Below, in pieces: positions 19,628-28,425 of a stretch of 64,000 bases of DNA. Origin of the DNA: Candidatus Brachybacter algidus (GTDB lineage Bacteria > Bacteroidota > Bacteroidia > Chitinophagales > Saprospiraceae); the NCBI GenBank assembly GCA_016711705.1, contig JADJSK010000002.1, positions 62,001 to 126,000 on the forward strand. The letters are read 5' to 3'. Within the stretch, counting starts at the first letter, position 1, and each line of letters opens with the position of its first letter. A program made the position numbers and the translations under genes. The notes under the pieces were generated by a model. That model was not told where the DNA came from. It did no database searches and saw nothing but the letters and a program-made list of their open reading frames with translations.

Positions 19628-21433
19628 ATGAAACGTATTTTATTTATTTTATTTGTTAGTATAATTTCCATTAAGGCTGCCACAGCGCAGAATATGCAGC
19701 TGGGTATCCAGTATTTCCAAGATGGTGAATATGAAAAGGCTGCCATCATTTACAAAGAGTTGTGGAACAAAAATAAGTCCAACGAGCAATTGCTTCATAC
19801 ACTCACTGAATGTTTTATAGCCCTCAAAGATTATGACAAGGCCCTGCAGGTTATGAACGAAGCTATCCAGCAAAATCCAAATCAACTTACATTGAGAATC
19901 ACGAATGCAGCACTCTTGACTAAGATAAATAAAAATGACGAAGCCGAAAAGCAATATGCCTACGTGCTTGCCAATCTGCCCCAGAACCCAAATATGCTGC
20001 TCAACGTTTCAAGGTCATTTGACCGTCTCGGAAAGTCTGATTATGCCATTCAAGTGTTGGAAAAAGGTGAAAAAATATTGAACACTCCCGGCATGTTTGC
20101 CACTGATCTAGCAAATCTTTATCTCAAAACAGGCCAGCAAGACAAAATGCTATTGACCTATCTGAGTATGCTGAAGCAGGATCCAAGCATACTAAATTAC
20201 ATTACTACCACGGTACAGCGAACATTCCGCGAGCCAAAGGAATATGATGGTTTATTAAAAGCGGTATTCGAAAAAGTTCAGGAAGACCCTCAGAATCCTC
20301 AATTAATAGAATTGCTTTCCTGGATATATATTCAGAAAAAAGACTTTGCCAATGCATTGCGACAGCTTAAGGCATTGGATATACAGACAGGAAATAACAT
20401 GATCAAGGTATATAATCTGTCTATGACTGCTTATAATGAAGGTCAATTTGAAACTGCCATTCAAGGTTATAATTATATTATGACCAAGGGTTCGGGGAGT
20501 CCATATTTCTTTGAGGCGGGAAGGTACAGATTGAAATCAATGGTTGAGAAAAGTATTTTAAATACTGAAATCTCTGAGATTGATCAATTACAAATTGATA
20601 AGGAATTTAATGATTATATAAATGCCTACCAAGAAACAGGCATGACCGTTTATGCTACCTACGATTACGCAGAATTCCTTCTTATATACCGAAAAAATCT
20701 GGACAAAGCAATTCAGGTATTGCAGGATTTAGTAGATAGGAAATATGCCAATCCACCTGTCCTTGCCGAACTCAAGATTCGCTTGGCAGATTATTTGCTT
20801 ATCAAAGGTGAACGCTGGGATGCTTCTTTGCTTTATTCTCAGGTAGATAAAGACTTTAAAGAAGGTCCGCTTGGTCAGGAAGCAAGGTATAAAAATGCAA
20901 AATTGTCCTACTATGTAGGAGATTTTGGTTGGGCGCAGGCACAGTTTAATGCTCTTAAAACTGCCACATCCAGGTTGATTTCAAATGACGCTATCGATCA
21001 AAGTGTATTCATCATGGACAATATGGGACTTGACTCTACCGACGAAGCATTGAAACTTTATGCCGCCACAGAATTGCTAATTTATAGAAACTTGCTTACC
21101 GAAGCTACGGTCAAATTGGATTCATTGTTGAAGAAATTTCCAGGACACGCTCTCGATGATGATATTTTGTATGCTCAGGCGCATATTTTCGAAAAACAGA
21201 AAAATTATCCTAAGGCTGTATCTACTTATGAAAAGATTATTGCTGATTATAAAGAAGAAATACGCGCTGACAATGCCCTTTACGAATTAGCACAACTTTA
21301 CGACTATCAGCTCAACGATAAGGAAAAGGCCAAAGAACTTTATGAAAAATTATTTAATGATTATAGCGGCAGTGTCTTCTCTGTTGATGCAAGACAAAGG
21401 TATCGGGTGCTGAGAGGTGACGAGAATCAATAA
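19628..21433 (+). CDS. Exported tetratricopeptide-repeat protein
   Basis: 601 residues with a signal peptide (ILFILFVSIISIKAATAQ). Helical TPR-type repeats run through the whole mature part, for example LGIQYFQDGEYEKAAIIYKE, ALKDYDKALQVMNEAIQQNP, KNYPKAVSTYEKIIADYKEE and ELAQLYDYQLNDKEKAKELY at the C-terminus, the last resembling BamD/YbgF-type repeats. It is probably a periplasmic scaffold. It follows the receptor gene by 156 bp on the same strand; a functional link is only inferred. Confidence 0.85.
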   Translation: MKRILFILFVSIISIKAATAQNMQLGIQYFQDGEYEKAAIIYKELWNKNKSNEQLLHTLTECFIALKDYDKALQVMNEAIQQNPNQLTLRITNAALLTKINKNDEAEKQYAYVLANLPQNPNMLLNVSRSFDRLGKSDYAIQVLEKGEKILNTPGMFATDLANLYLKTGQQDKMLLTYLSMLKQDPSILNYITTTVQRTFREPKEYDGLLKAVFEKVQEDPQNPQLIELLSWIYIQKKDFANALRQLKALDIQTGNNMIKVYNLSMTAYNEGQFETAIQGYNYIMTKGSGSPYFFEAGRYRLKSMVEKSILNTEISEIDQLQIDKEFNDYINAYQETGMTVYATYDYAEFLLIYRKNLDKAIQVLQDLVDRKYANPPVLAELKIRLADYLLIKGERWDASLLYSQVDKDFKEGPLGQEARYKNAKLSYYVGDFGWAQAQFNALKTATSRLISNDAIDQSVFIMDNMGLDSTDEALKLYAATELLIYRNLLTEATVKLDSLLKKFPGHALDDDILYAQAHIFEKQKNYPKAVSTYEKIIADYKEEIRADNALYELAQLYDYQLNDKEKAKELYEKLFNDYSGSVFSVDARQRYRVLRGDENQ

Positions 21434-21742
21434 AGGTGGATTGTTGAAAATTAAAGGGCAAAAAAATGGCAAATTATAAATTATAAATGATGGGTGATGT
21501 TGAAAGCATACCTTACGGAACGCCTTTCTCACCCTATCACCTACTCACCCTCTCACCCTTTCACATTCTCGCAGCCTCACTTTTTGCCCCAATTCCAGAT
21601 TCTTTTATTCAAATTATCAGCCAAAAGCTTTCGCAATTGTCTGGGAGAAGAGGCCCATTCAGGGCTAAAAATATCCTTCAGACAATTGTATTTACTAACC
21701 AATCACCTTCTCTCCTTCTCACTTACTCACTTTATAACCCTC
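21434..21742. repeat. Spacer with octamer-period CTCACC words
   Basis: No supported gene. Words such as CTCACCCT, ATCACCTA and CTCACCCT follow one another at 21528-21562, and similar ones at 21705-21750 reach the stop codon of the next gene. Confidence 0.6.
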
Positions 21743-23257
21743 TCACTTCCTATCCTCCGGATAAATCTCCGCATACGATCTTGAACTATAGCTATTAGTT
21801 CTTTGGAAGACAAGCTTGCGACTAAAATGATCTAAGTCACTGATGCCTGCAGCTGCCATGATTTCTAGGAAGGAAGAAATGGTGTTTTTGTGAAAATTGT
21901 AGACTTTCTGATATTTGTCTTCGATCACAAGACCGCCCATTAAGGCTTCGTTTTGAGTTGCAACTCCTGTAGGGCAAGTATTTTTATCACATTCAAGTGC
22001 CTGTATACAACCTAATGAGATCATCATCCCACGCGCGCTACAACAAAGATCTGCGCCAAGTGAGAGCATTTTATAAATGTCGAATGCTGTGGCAACTTTA
22101 CCGGTAGCATTGATTTTGATCTTATCTTTCAGTCCATATTTTCTCAAAGTATCGACTGCGAAGACCAACCCATCTTCTAAAGGCATGCCCACAGAATTTG
22201 TAAACTCTAAAGGAGCAGCTCCTGTGCCACCTTCACCACCATCGATAGAAATAAAATCCGGTAGTTTACCGGTGTCACGCATGACGGTGCACAAATCCTC
22301 AAATTCTGATTTTAATCCGACGCAAAGCTTGAATCCTGTTGGTTTACCTCCACTCAGATCTCTGAGTTTTTCTATGAAATTTACCAAACCTATGGCATCG
22401 CTGAAAGCTTTGTGATGTGCTGGAGAATGGACAACTGTAAATGGTTTAATTCCCCTGATTTTTGCAATTTCCTCCGTATTCTTTTTAGCAGGTAGAATGC
22501 CTCCATGACCTGGTTTAGCACCCTGGGAGAGCTTTAGTTCGATCATTTTAACTGATTCAGAAGCTGCAGTTATTTTAAATTTTTCTGGATCAAAGTTTCC
22601 GTCTTCTGCCCGACATCCGAAGTAGCCGGTACCGAGCTGATAAACGAGATCTCCTCCTGATTCCAGATGATAGTGTGACACTCCACCTTCTCCGGTATTA
22701 TGATAAAATCCACCGAGTTGTGCACCTTTATTTAGTGCTACGATGGCATTTTTACTAAGAGAACCGTAACTCATAGCTGATATATTCAGCAAAGAGGCGG
22801 AGTAGGGTTTTGCGCAATTATGTTCACCGATCAACACTCTTGGCGCTTCATTTAGTTTCTCGACCGGATAAATAGAATGGGGCATCCATTCATAGTTTTC
22901 TTCATATACATTAAGTTCAGTGCCAAAGGGATGAGTACCGTCCATATTATTAGCCCTGGATTCGATGATTTTCCGTTGCAATCTGTTGAAGGGAGTACCA
23001 TTGGTATCACTTTCTACGAAATATTGGCGAATTTCCGGACCGAAGCCTGACAGCATGCCGCGCAGGTGACCGACCACAGGAAAGTTTCTGATTATGGCAC
23101 TTTTCTTCTGTATCATATCGAGAATGCCTATAATAACAAAAATGATCGGCAGCAGCATCCACCATAAGTACACAGGATTGATGGTAAATAAATATATGGA
23201 TACAAGGATAACCAGGAAGGTGAAAATGAAAAATATCTTACGTACGTGCAGGAACAT
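21743..23257 (-). CDS. FMN-binding glutamate synthase domain protein
   Basis: 504 residues. Two N-terminal membrane helices (IFFIFTFLVILVSIYLFTI and WWMLLPIIFVIIGIL) precede a complete GltB central/FMN-binding domain: SAMSYGSLSKNAIVALNKGA, NTGEGGVSHYH, LSQGAKPGHGGILPAKK, the SIDGGEGGTGAAPLEF loop, INATGKVATAFDIYKMLSLGAD, SARGMMISLGCIQALECDKNTCPTG with the Cys residues of an Fe-S site. It lacks the glutaminase domain and GltD partner, so amination of 2-oxoglutarate is not proven; this membrane-anchored solo form is common but poorly characterised. Confidence 0.9.
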   Translation of the reverse strand: MFLHVRKIFFIFTFLVILVSIYLFTINPVYLWWMLLPIIFVIIGILDMIQKKSAIIRNFPVVGHLRGMLSGFGPEIRQYFVESDTNGTPFNRLQRKIIESRANNMDGTHPFGTELNVYEENYEWMPHSIYPVEKLNEAPRVLIGEHNCAKPYSASLLNISAMSYGSLSKNAIVALNKGAQLGGFYHNTGEGGVSHYHLESGGDLVYQLGTGYFGCRAEDGNFDPEKFKITAASESVKMIELKLSQGAKPGHGGILPAKKNTEEIAKIRGIKPFTVVHSPAHHKAFSDAIGLVNFIEKLRDLSGGKPTGFKLCVGLKSEFEDLCTVMRDTGKLPDFISIDGGEGGTGAAPLEFTNSVGMPLEDGLVFAVDTLRKYGLKDKIKINATGKVATAFDIYKMLSLGADLCCSARGMMISLGCIQALECDKNTCPTGVATQNEALMGGLVIEDKYQKVYNFHKNTISSFLEIMAAAGISDLDHFSRKLVFQRTNSYSSRSYAEIYPEDRK

Positions 23258-23353
23258 AACTTTGTGTATTTGAGAATAACAAAATTACTCAATTGGATGG
23301 TCTTATTTTTCATGTTTTACAAACGGTTTTGATTCGATAGTTGAAATTAGAAA

Positions 23354-23393
23354 GTTACTGTAGGGACAGGTCGCGACCTGTCCCTACAGTAAC
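23354..23393. repeat. Perfect 40-bp palindrome
   Basis: GTTACTGTAGGGACAGGTCG (23354-23373) is followed directly by its exact reverse complement. It lies in the 413-bp spacer between divergent genes, which otherwise shows only AT-rich sequence. It is not next to a T tract, so it is not a simple terminator. Confidence 0.9.
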
Positions 23394-23670
23394 CGTAAAA
23401 TTCCATTACCTACTTCCTTAATTGGTTTGACACAAGCTTTTAATAAGTGACAAATCGAAGATTCACAGCCTTTGTTTTTAAAATTTTGGCCGGCTTTTAA
23501 AGAAGAAAAAGGTAGCGGAATATGTAACTAAGGCATTAGGCCAAAACAAAATCTTAATAGGTGTAATCTCAATTAATATCCAATCAAAATTCCAAACGAA
23601 TATTTTTATTATTTAAAAACTATAATATCAATATGTTCGTTTTCATGAAATAATATAAATTCTCCAACAA

Positions 23671-24102
23671 ATGAAAATACTACTCTTATTATGCTTCATT
23701 TTACCAACTGTAACTTGGTTAACAGATTTTAATAAAGCTAAAATCATTGCTAAAGAGGATAATAAACTCATCCTATTAAACTTTTCAGGATCAGACTGGT
23801 GTGGGCCTTGTATTAAATTAAAAAGAGATTACTTTGGAAGCCAAACCTTTATGGATATGGCAAGTGAAAAATTGGTATTAGTCAATGCAGACTTTCCCAG
23901 AAAGAAAAAAAACATGTCAGATCCTTCACAAATCAAAGCAAATGAAGCTTTAGCGGAAATATATAATAAAGAAGGCGGCTTCCCATTGACGTTGCTGCTA
24001 GATGCTGATGGTAAAGTCCTAAAAAAATGGGATGGCTTACCTTTTGTCACAGTCGACGAATGGACGAAAGAAGTAAGTGCTTATTGCAACTTAAGAAAAT
24101 AA
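23671..24102 (+). CDS. Thioredoxin-fold exported protein
   Basis: 143 residues. A short hydrophobic N-terminus (MKILLLLCFILPTVTW) suggests export. The active site is WCGPC (Cys44, Cys47) in NFSGSDWCGPCIKLKRDYF, and the cis-Pro region is GGFPLTLLLDADGKVLKKWDG. It belongs to the DsbD-gamma-like/thioredoxin_7 group of periplasmic reductases. It leads a same-strand cluster with ApbE (10-bp gap), DUF4266 and DUF3570, so it probably serves redox control of one of these; the two C-terminal cysteines of the DUF4266 protein are natural candidates. Confidence 0.85.
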   Translation: MKILLLLCFILPTVTWLTDFNKAKIIAKEDNKLILLNFSGSDWCGPCIKLKRDYFGSQTFMDMASEKLVLVNADFPRKKKNMSDPSQIKANEALAEIYNKEGGFPLTLLLDADGKVLKKWDGLPFVTVDEWTKEVSAYCNLRK

Positions 24103-24112
24103 ATCATTTACG

Positions 24113-25036
24113 ATGAATAGTTTTTCAAAGAGCCTCAGATTGATGGGTAATAACTTTACCATCACAGTCGTGACCGAAGACAAAATTACCGCTGATGGTC
24201 ATATAGATATAGCAATTGCTGAAATTCAAAGAATAGAAAAGCTTTTTACAACCTTCGATCCGAATAGTCAAACTAATCTGATCAATGAGTATGCCGGAAT
24301 AAAGCCTGTGGTCGTCGATGAGGAGGTTTTCAAACTCATTGAAAGATCAATTACCATTTCAAATTTGACACAGGGCGCTTTCGATATCACATATGGTAGT
24401 ATTGACAAGGGGCTCTGGAATTTTGACACAAACATGACCGCTCTTCCAAGCCATGAAATTGCAAAAAAGATGGTCTATCTAATCAATTACAGAAACATAA
24501 TTCTCAATAAAGAACAGCTGTCAGTAATGTTATTAAATAAGGGCATGCGAATAGGTTTTGGAGGTATTGGTAAGGGATATGCTGCCGAGATGGCTAAGAA
24601 AAAGCTCGTGGAACGAAATGTATTAAGTGGGATTATAAATGCGAGTGGAGATCTTACTACTTGGGGAACGCAAGCCAGCGGAAAACCTTGGACGATCGGT
24701 ATAGCGCATCCGGATCATCCTTCATCGGCATTTTCATGTTTAAATATTTCAGGGAAAGCCATTGCTACTTCGGGCAATTACGAAAAATGTATTATCATAA
24801 ATGGCAAAAAATTCTCGCATACGATTGACCCGAAAACAGGTTTTCCTGTCACCGGTATTAAAAGTGTAACTGTCATTAGTAATAATGCAGAATTGGCAGA
24901 TGCTATGGCTACACCAATAGCAGTGATGGGTATAAAGCCGGGCCTATTTATGATAGATCAAATTCCGGATCTTCATTGTCTAATAATAGATGACAAAAAC
25001 CAAATTTACACGTCTCAAAACATTAATTTGAAATGA
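24113..25036 (+). CDS. apbE: FAD:protein FMN transferase (ApbE)
   Basis: 307 residues. ApbE uses FAD to attach FMN covalently to Thr/Ser of target proteins. Visible motifs: LMGNNFTITV near the start, FTTFDPNSQTNLIN, the FAD-binding GFGGIGKGYAAEMAKK, NASGDLTTWG, ATSGNYEKC, HTIDPKTGFPV (metal/active-site region) and DAMATPIAVMG. No signal peptide or lipobox is seen, and the upstream gene's stop leaves no room for one; most ApbE enzymes act outside the cytoplasm, so this is odd. Its stop overlaps the ATG of the DUF4266 gene (ATGA). Confidence 0.95.
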   Translation: MNSFSKSLRLMGNNFTITVVTEDKITADGHIDIAIAEIQRIEKLFTTFDPNSQTNLINEYAGIKPVVVDEEVFKLIERSITISNLTQGAFDITYGSIDKGLWNFDTNMTALPSHEIAKKMVYLINYRNIILNKEQLSVMLLNKGMRIGFGGIGKGYAAEMAKKKLVERNVLSGIINASGDLTTWGTQASGKPWTIGIAHPDHPSSAFSCLNISGKAIATSGNYEKCIIINGKKFSHTIDPKTGFPVTGIKSVTVISNNAELADAMATPIAVMGIKPGLFMIDQIPDLHCLIIDDKNQIYTSQNINLK

Positions 25037-25251
25037 AAAATATAATATTTAATCTATTTATATTAATTGTATCGTGCCAATTTATTTCATGCACGACGGT
25101 CAAAGAGTATCAAAAAGGAAGGTTAAATGATTCCGAAATGATGCTGTCCAACCGAAAAATAGAGAAGACTGAAATGAGTTTTCAAACTTATAGAGAAGGG
25201 TCATCCGGGGCAAGCTCGGGTAAAGTGGGTGGTGGCTGTGGCTGCAATTAA
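25033..25251 (+). CDS. DUF4266 small lipoprotein, possible flavinylation target
   Basis: 72 residues. The lipoprotein signal ends at Cys20 (SCQFISC, then TTVKEYQKGRLND, typical of DUF4266). Residues 55-63, EGSSGASSG, resemble the D-x-x-S-G-A-T-x-S/T motif on which ApbE places FMN in NqrC-type proteins, with Glu for Asp and Ser for Thr. The C-terminus is GGGCGCN with two cysteines. The gene overlaps apbE by 4 bp and precedes DUF3570 by 23 bp. The family is recognised; the flavinylation role is inference from motif and context. Confidence 0.8.
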   Translation: MKNIIFNLFILIVSCQFISCTTVKEYQKGRLNDSEMMLSNRKIEKTEMSFQTYREGSSGASSGKVGGGCGCN

Positions 25252-25274
25252 ATTAATTATAATTAGATAAATAA

Positions 25275-26456
25275 ATGCAGAAATTATTTTTCACAGGGTT
25301 GGCACTTTTTGGTCTTTTCCGCGTCATTGCTCAAGGTCCGGATACAACTTCTCCATATAAATTAAAGACAATAAAAATTGAAGAAATTAATCTTGTCTCC
25401 AGCCTGTATCATCAGGAAGGAAATAATTCTGCCGTGACCGGAGGTATAGGTACGGAAAAACTAACGGATGTTGCAAATTCACTTGACATAAAATTATTGT
25501 TTCAAAAAGATCCTCTTAAAATCCATACCCTTGATCTGGAAGTCGGGCTCGATCATTATTCCTCAGCTTCATCCGACAAAATAGATTTGAATGCAAATTC
25601 TTCAGCTTCCTCATCAGACAATCGTTTCTATCCTTCGCTAAATTATACTTTGGAGAACAAAACAAAAAAACAAACTATAGGCGCAGGCTTATCTTCCTCA
25701 ACAGAATTTGATTATCTTTCATTTGGAGGTAACATCAATTATTCTAAAAAAACGAAAGATAACTCAGGTGAATTTTCAGCAAAAGTTCAGGTATTTGCTG
25801 ATCAGGTTACCCTCATAAAACCAATTGAATTAAGACCTCAAGGAGAAAATGGATATGGAACTGCTTCGCGAAATACATATGCTGCAACGCTTTCTTACGC
25901 TCAGATTATTAATAAAAATTGGCAAATTCTACTCATTGCCGACATTGTTAAACAACAAGGGTATTTAAGTCTTCCTTTTCATAGGGTTTATTTTGACGAC
26001 CACTCAGTACACCAGGAAAATTTGCCTGATAGTAGATTTAAACTCCCTGTAGCCATCAGATCCAGTTATTTCCTCGGCGATAATATTATCATAAAAGCTT
26101 ATTACAGATACTACGCTGATAATTGGAAATTAACTTCACATACATTCAATATTGAGGTCCCGGTAAAATTATCTCCATTCTTTTCTTTAAGTCCATTCTA
26201 TCGATTTTATAAGCAGAATGGTGCACAATACTTTAATGGCTTTGAGGAACATACGACAGCAGATATGTTCTATACCAGTAATTATGATTTATCTGATTTT
26301 ACCAGTTATTTTGCTGGCATTGGTTGCAAGTTCACTCCTTTGAACGGTGGATTTGGAGTGAAGCATTTCAACACATTAGAGATCCGATACGGACACTATG
26401 GCAAGTCTACTGGAATGGCTTCGAATATTTTGAGTTTGAATATAAAGTATAAGTGA
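25275..26456 (+). CDS. DUF3570 outer-membrane beta-barrel protein
   Basis: 393 residues with a signal peptide (LFFTGLALFGLFRVIAQ). The start of the mature part, SPYKLKTIKIEEINLVSSLYHQEGNNSAVTGGIGTEKLTD, and the strand-rich remainder ending in LSLNIKYK match DUF3570. The pattern of alternating residues and the aromatic-rich end indicate an outer-membrane barrel. An Asp/Ser-rich region (SSASSDKIDLNANSSASSSD) follows the first strands. It is last in the thioredoxin-ApbE-DUF4266-DUF3570 cluster; the shared context suggests a joint surface or periplasmic redox function. Confidence 0.85.
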   Translation: MQKLFFTGLALFGLFRVIAQGPDTTSPYKLKTIKIEEINLVSSLYHQEGNNSAVTGGIGTEKLTDVANSLDIKLLFQKDPLKIHTLDLEVGLDHYSSASSDKIDLNANSSASSSDNRFYPSLNYTLENKTKKQTIGAGLSSSTEFDYLSFGGNINYSKKTKDNSGEFSAKVQVFADQVTLIKPIELRPQGENGYGTASRNTYAATLSYAQIINKNWQILLIADIVKQQGYLSLPFHRVYFDDHSVHQENLPDSRFKLPVAIRSSYFLGDNIIIKAYYRYYADNWKLTSHTFNIEVPVKLSPFFSLSPFYRFYKQNGAQYFNGFEEHTTADMFYTSNYDLSDFTSYFAGIGCKFTPLNGGFGVKHFNTLEIRYGHYGKSTGMASNILSLNIKYK

Positions 26457-26491
26457 TCGGCGGTCAGTGGTCAGTCCAATAATCTAGGGAG

Positions 26492-26530
26492 ATTTCCATC
26501 TTTGCTAAAATTTTAGTCGAAGACGGAAAT
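26492..26530. repeat. Imperfect 39-bp palindrome
   Basis: ATTTCCATCTTTGCTAAAA and TTTTAGTCGAAGACGGAAAT are near-complementary around a TAAAATTTTA centre (two mismatches, one unpaired base). It lies 36 bp past the DUF3570 stop in a spacer between convergent genes, so it may act as a two-way terminator. The word CTTCGACTAAA also occurs in the 55.2-55.9 kb repeats. Confidence 0.5.
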
Positions 26531-26736
26531 ACCTTTATGACCTCTTTTACAATCAAATGAATAATTAGTTTTATGAGTTTATTATTTTGATGAGTTAAAT
26601 TAATTTCATTTATCTCAATCACTATTTGAATCTTTGAACAAAAGATTGTTGCAATGGACTATTTTTATTGAAATAAATTGCCTTTGCGGTCAAAAGTCAA
26701 CAATTCATCGCTGTCGCAAGTTTTTAACTTGTGCCT

Positions 26737-28383
26737 TTACATCTTCACAAACCTTCCCGTATAATTCCTTCTACTGCCACTCAAACTTACCTGGACTATA
26801 TATGCCCCAGACTCAAAGTTTGCAACCAAGACTTCAAATTTATTGATGCCGGTAACATAAGAGGAAGAATTAACTTTCTGCAATTGACCTTTCATGTCAT
26901 AGATCTTCAGACTTGCTGTTCCCTGTCCCGACAATTCGATGTCCATAAAGATGGCTTGCGTCGTTGGATTCGGATAACATTTTAATTGACCTGCTCTATT
27001 AAAAATAGACGTACTCAAATAAGTATCAATATAACAGTCCGGTGATACGAGATAATTATTCTCAATCACACCTGTTTTGCTGGAGATGTATGGCTCGAAA
27101 AGTGTAGATTCGAGTACATTGTCTGAAGCTCCCAGCCAGTCTTGCAGCAATGCTGTAAACACACTCCTATAGTCATGTTGCATTCCTATCAAGTCATTAC
27201 CGTCACCTACAAGTGATAAGTCAGCATTGGTGCCAAATACTCCTGATTTTATAGGAGTTCCGAATAAAAACATCGGAGCTATAGTGCCATGATCCGTGCC
27301 CTTGGATCCATTCTCCTTCGGTCTTCTGCCAAATTCTGAGAAGGTAACACCGGCAACTCTGTTGTCAAGGCCCATGAGTTCAAGATCATTCTGAAATGCC
27401 AGAATCGAATTTGAAAGTGATTCGAGCAAGGTGGCATGTGTTCCTTGTTCGGGAGTTGTCCCATCTGCCTGAACATTATGCGTGTCGAAACTGCCTATCG
27501 TGACGACATATATTTTTGTCTTGCTGCCTCCACTGATCATTCTGGCCACAGTTTTTAACTGATTGGAAAGATCTACGTCTGCATCATATGAGCCGAGATT
27601 TGTTCCTTGATTGAAAACTTGTGAAACTCTATTTGAGTATTTGCTAGTGGATTTTTCCACATCAATGACATAATCCAGGTTGTGTCCGTAGTCTGAAACC
27701 GGAATTACGGAAGGTGGGATGCCACCCAATTCAGAGATCAAAGAATAAAACCCACCGGGATCTTGCCCTGAAAGGTTGATTCCTGCTTCATGTTGTTCCT
27801 CTGTATGAAAACCTAGAAACTGCTGTTTTGAACCTAATTGTATCCCTAATGGATCAGGAAAATCATCAGTTGGTTCGCCGGGAAGTCCCGGATAAGAAGC
27901 TTCAAGATATCTTCCGATCCATCCTGAACCTAGATTGTAGTTTTGCGGTGTACTATCTCCGCCTGACAGCCATAAGTCTGTTCCTTTGAAGTGCGATTTA
28001 TTTGAATTAGCATAACCAACTGCCTGAACCACTGCGAACGCGTCTTTTTCATACAGCGCTTTGAAAGAAGCCAGATTTGGGTGCAAGCTCACTTGATCCT
28101 GATTGGAAAGGCTGCTGTCCAAAGTCAGCAATTTATTGAGGTCAGTTCCGATAGTAGGCCTGAAACTTTTGTACATATCGTACTGATTTGTAGGAACCAC
28201 GCAGTTCAATCCGTCATTTCCTCCTTTCATTTGCACTACTACGAGCACTCTGTCATTGACATCTTCACAATTAAACATCTTGTTTAAAGAAGCTGACATA
28301 AAAGGTTTTAATATATTTCCATCGAGAACAAGTGGACTGAAAGCAACTGGAGCAGTCATTCGTAAAAAATTTCGCCTCTTCAT
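26737..28383 (-). CDS. DUF1501 protein with T9SS type A sorting domain
   Basis: 548 residues. It opens with MKRRNFLRMTAPVAFSPLVLDG, a Tat-like signal. The DUF1501 (sulfatase-fold) domain shows VVVQMKGGNDGLNCVVPTN, SHFKGTDLWLSGG, IYVVTIGSFDTHNVQ, GVTFSEFGRRPKENGSKGTDHG and PMFLFGTPIKSGVFG. The last 85 residues are a type A sorting tail (CYPNPTTQAIFMDIELSG, LKIYDMKGQL, SGAYIVQVSL), sending it out through the T9SS. It pairs with the upstream DUF1800 gene, as usual in Bacteroidota and Planctomycetota. Reaction unknown. Confidence 0.92.
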   Translation of the reverse strand: MKRRNFLRMTAPVAFSPLVLDGNILKPFMSASLNKMFNCEDVNDRVLVVVQMKGGNDGLNCVVPTNQYDMYKSFRPTIGTDLNKLLTLDSSLSNQDQVSLHPNLASFKALYEKDAFAVVQAVGYANSNKSHFKGTDLWLSGGDSTPQNYNLGSGWIGRYLEASYPGLPGEPTDDFPDPLGIQLGSKQQFLGFHTEEQHEAGINLSGQDPGGFYSLISELGGIPPSVIPVSDYGHNLDYVIDVEKSTSKYSNRVSQVFNQGTNLGSYDADVDLSNQLKTVARMISGGSKTKIYVVTIGSFDTHNVQADGTTPEQGTHATLLESLSNSILAFQNDLELMGLDNRVAGVTFSEFGRRPKENGSKGTDHGTIAPMFLFGTPIKSGVFGTNADLSLVGDGNDLIGMQHDYRSVFTALLQDWLGASDNVLESTLFEPYISSKTGVIENNYLVSPDCYIDTYLSTSIFNRAGQLKCYPNPTTQAIFMDIELSGQGTASLKIYDMKGQLQKVNSSSYVTGINKFEVLVANFESGAYIVQVSLSGSRRNYTGRFVKM

Positions 28384-28425
28384 ATTTTTTGATTTACTTG
28401 AATTAAAGGTTGGTGTTGATATGGA

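Noticed and set aside
26634..26985. Two plus-strand ORFs at the end of the DUF1501 gene
   Set aside because: They largely overlap the sorting-domain coding region on the other strand and show no recognisable features.
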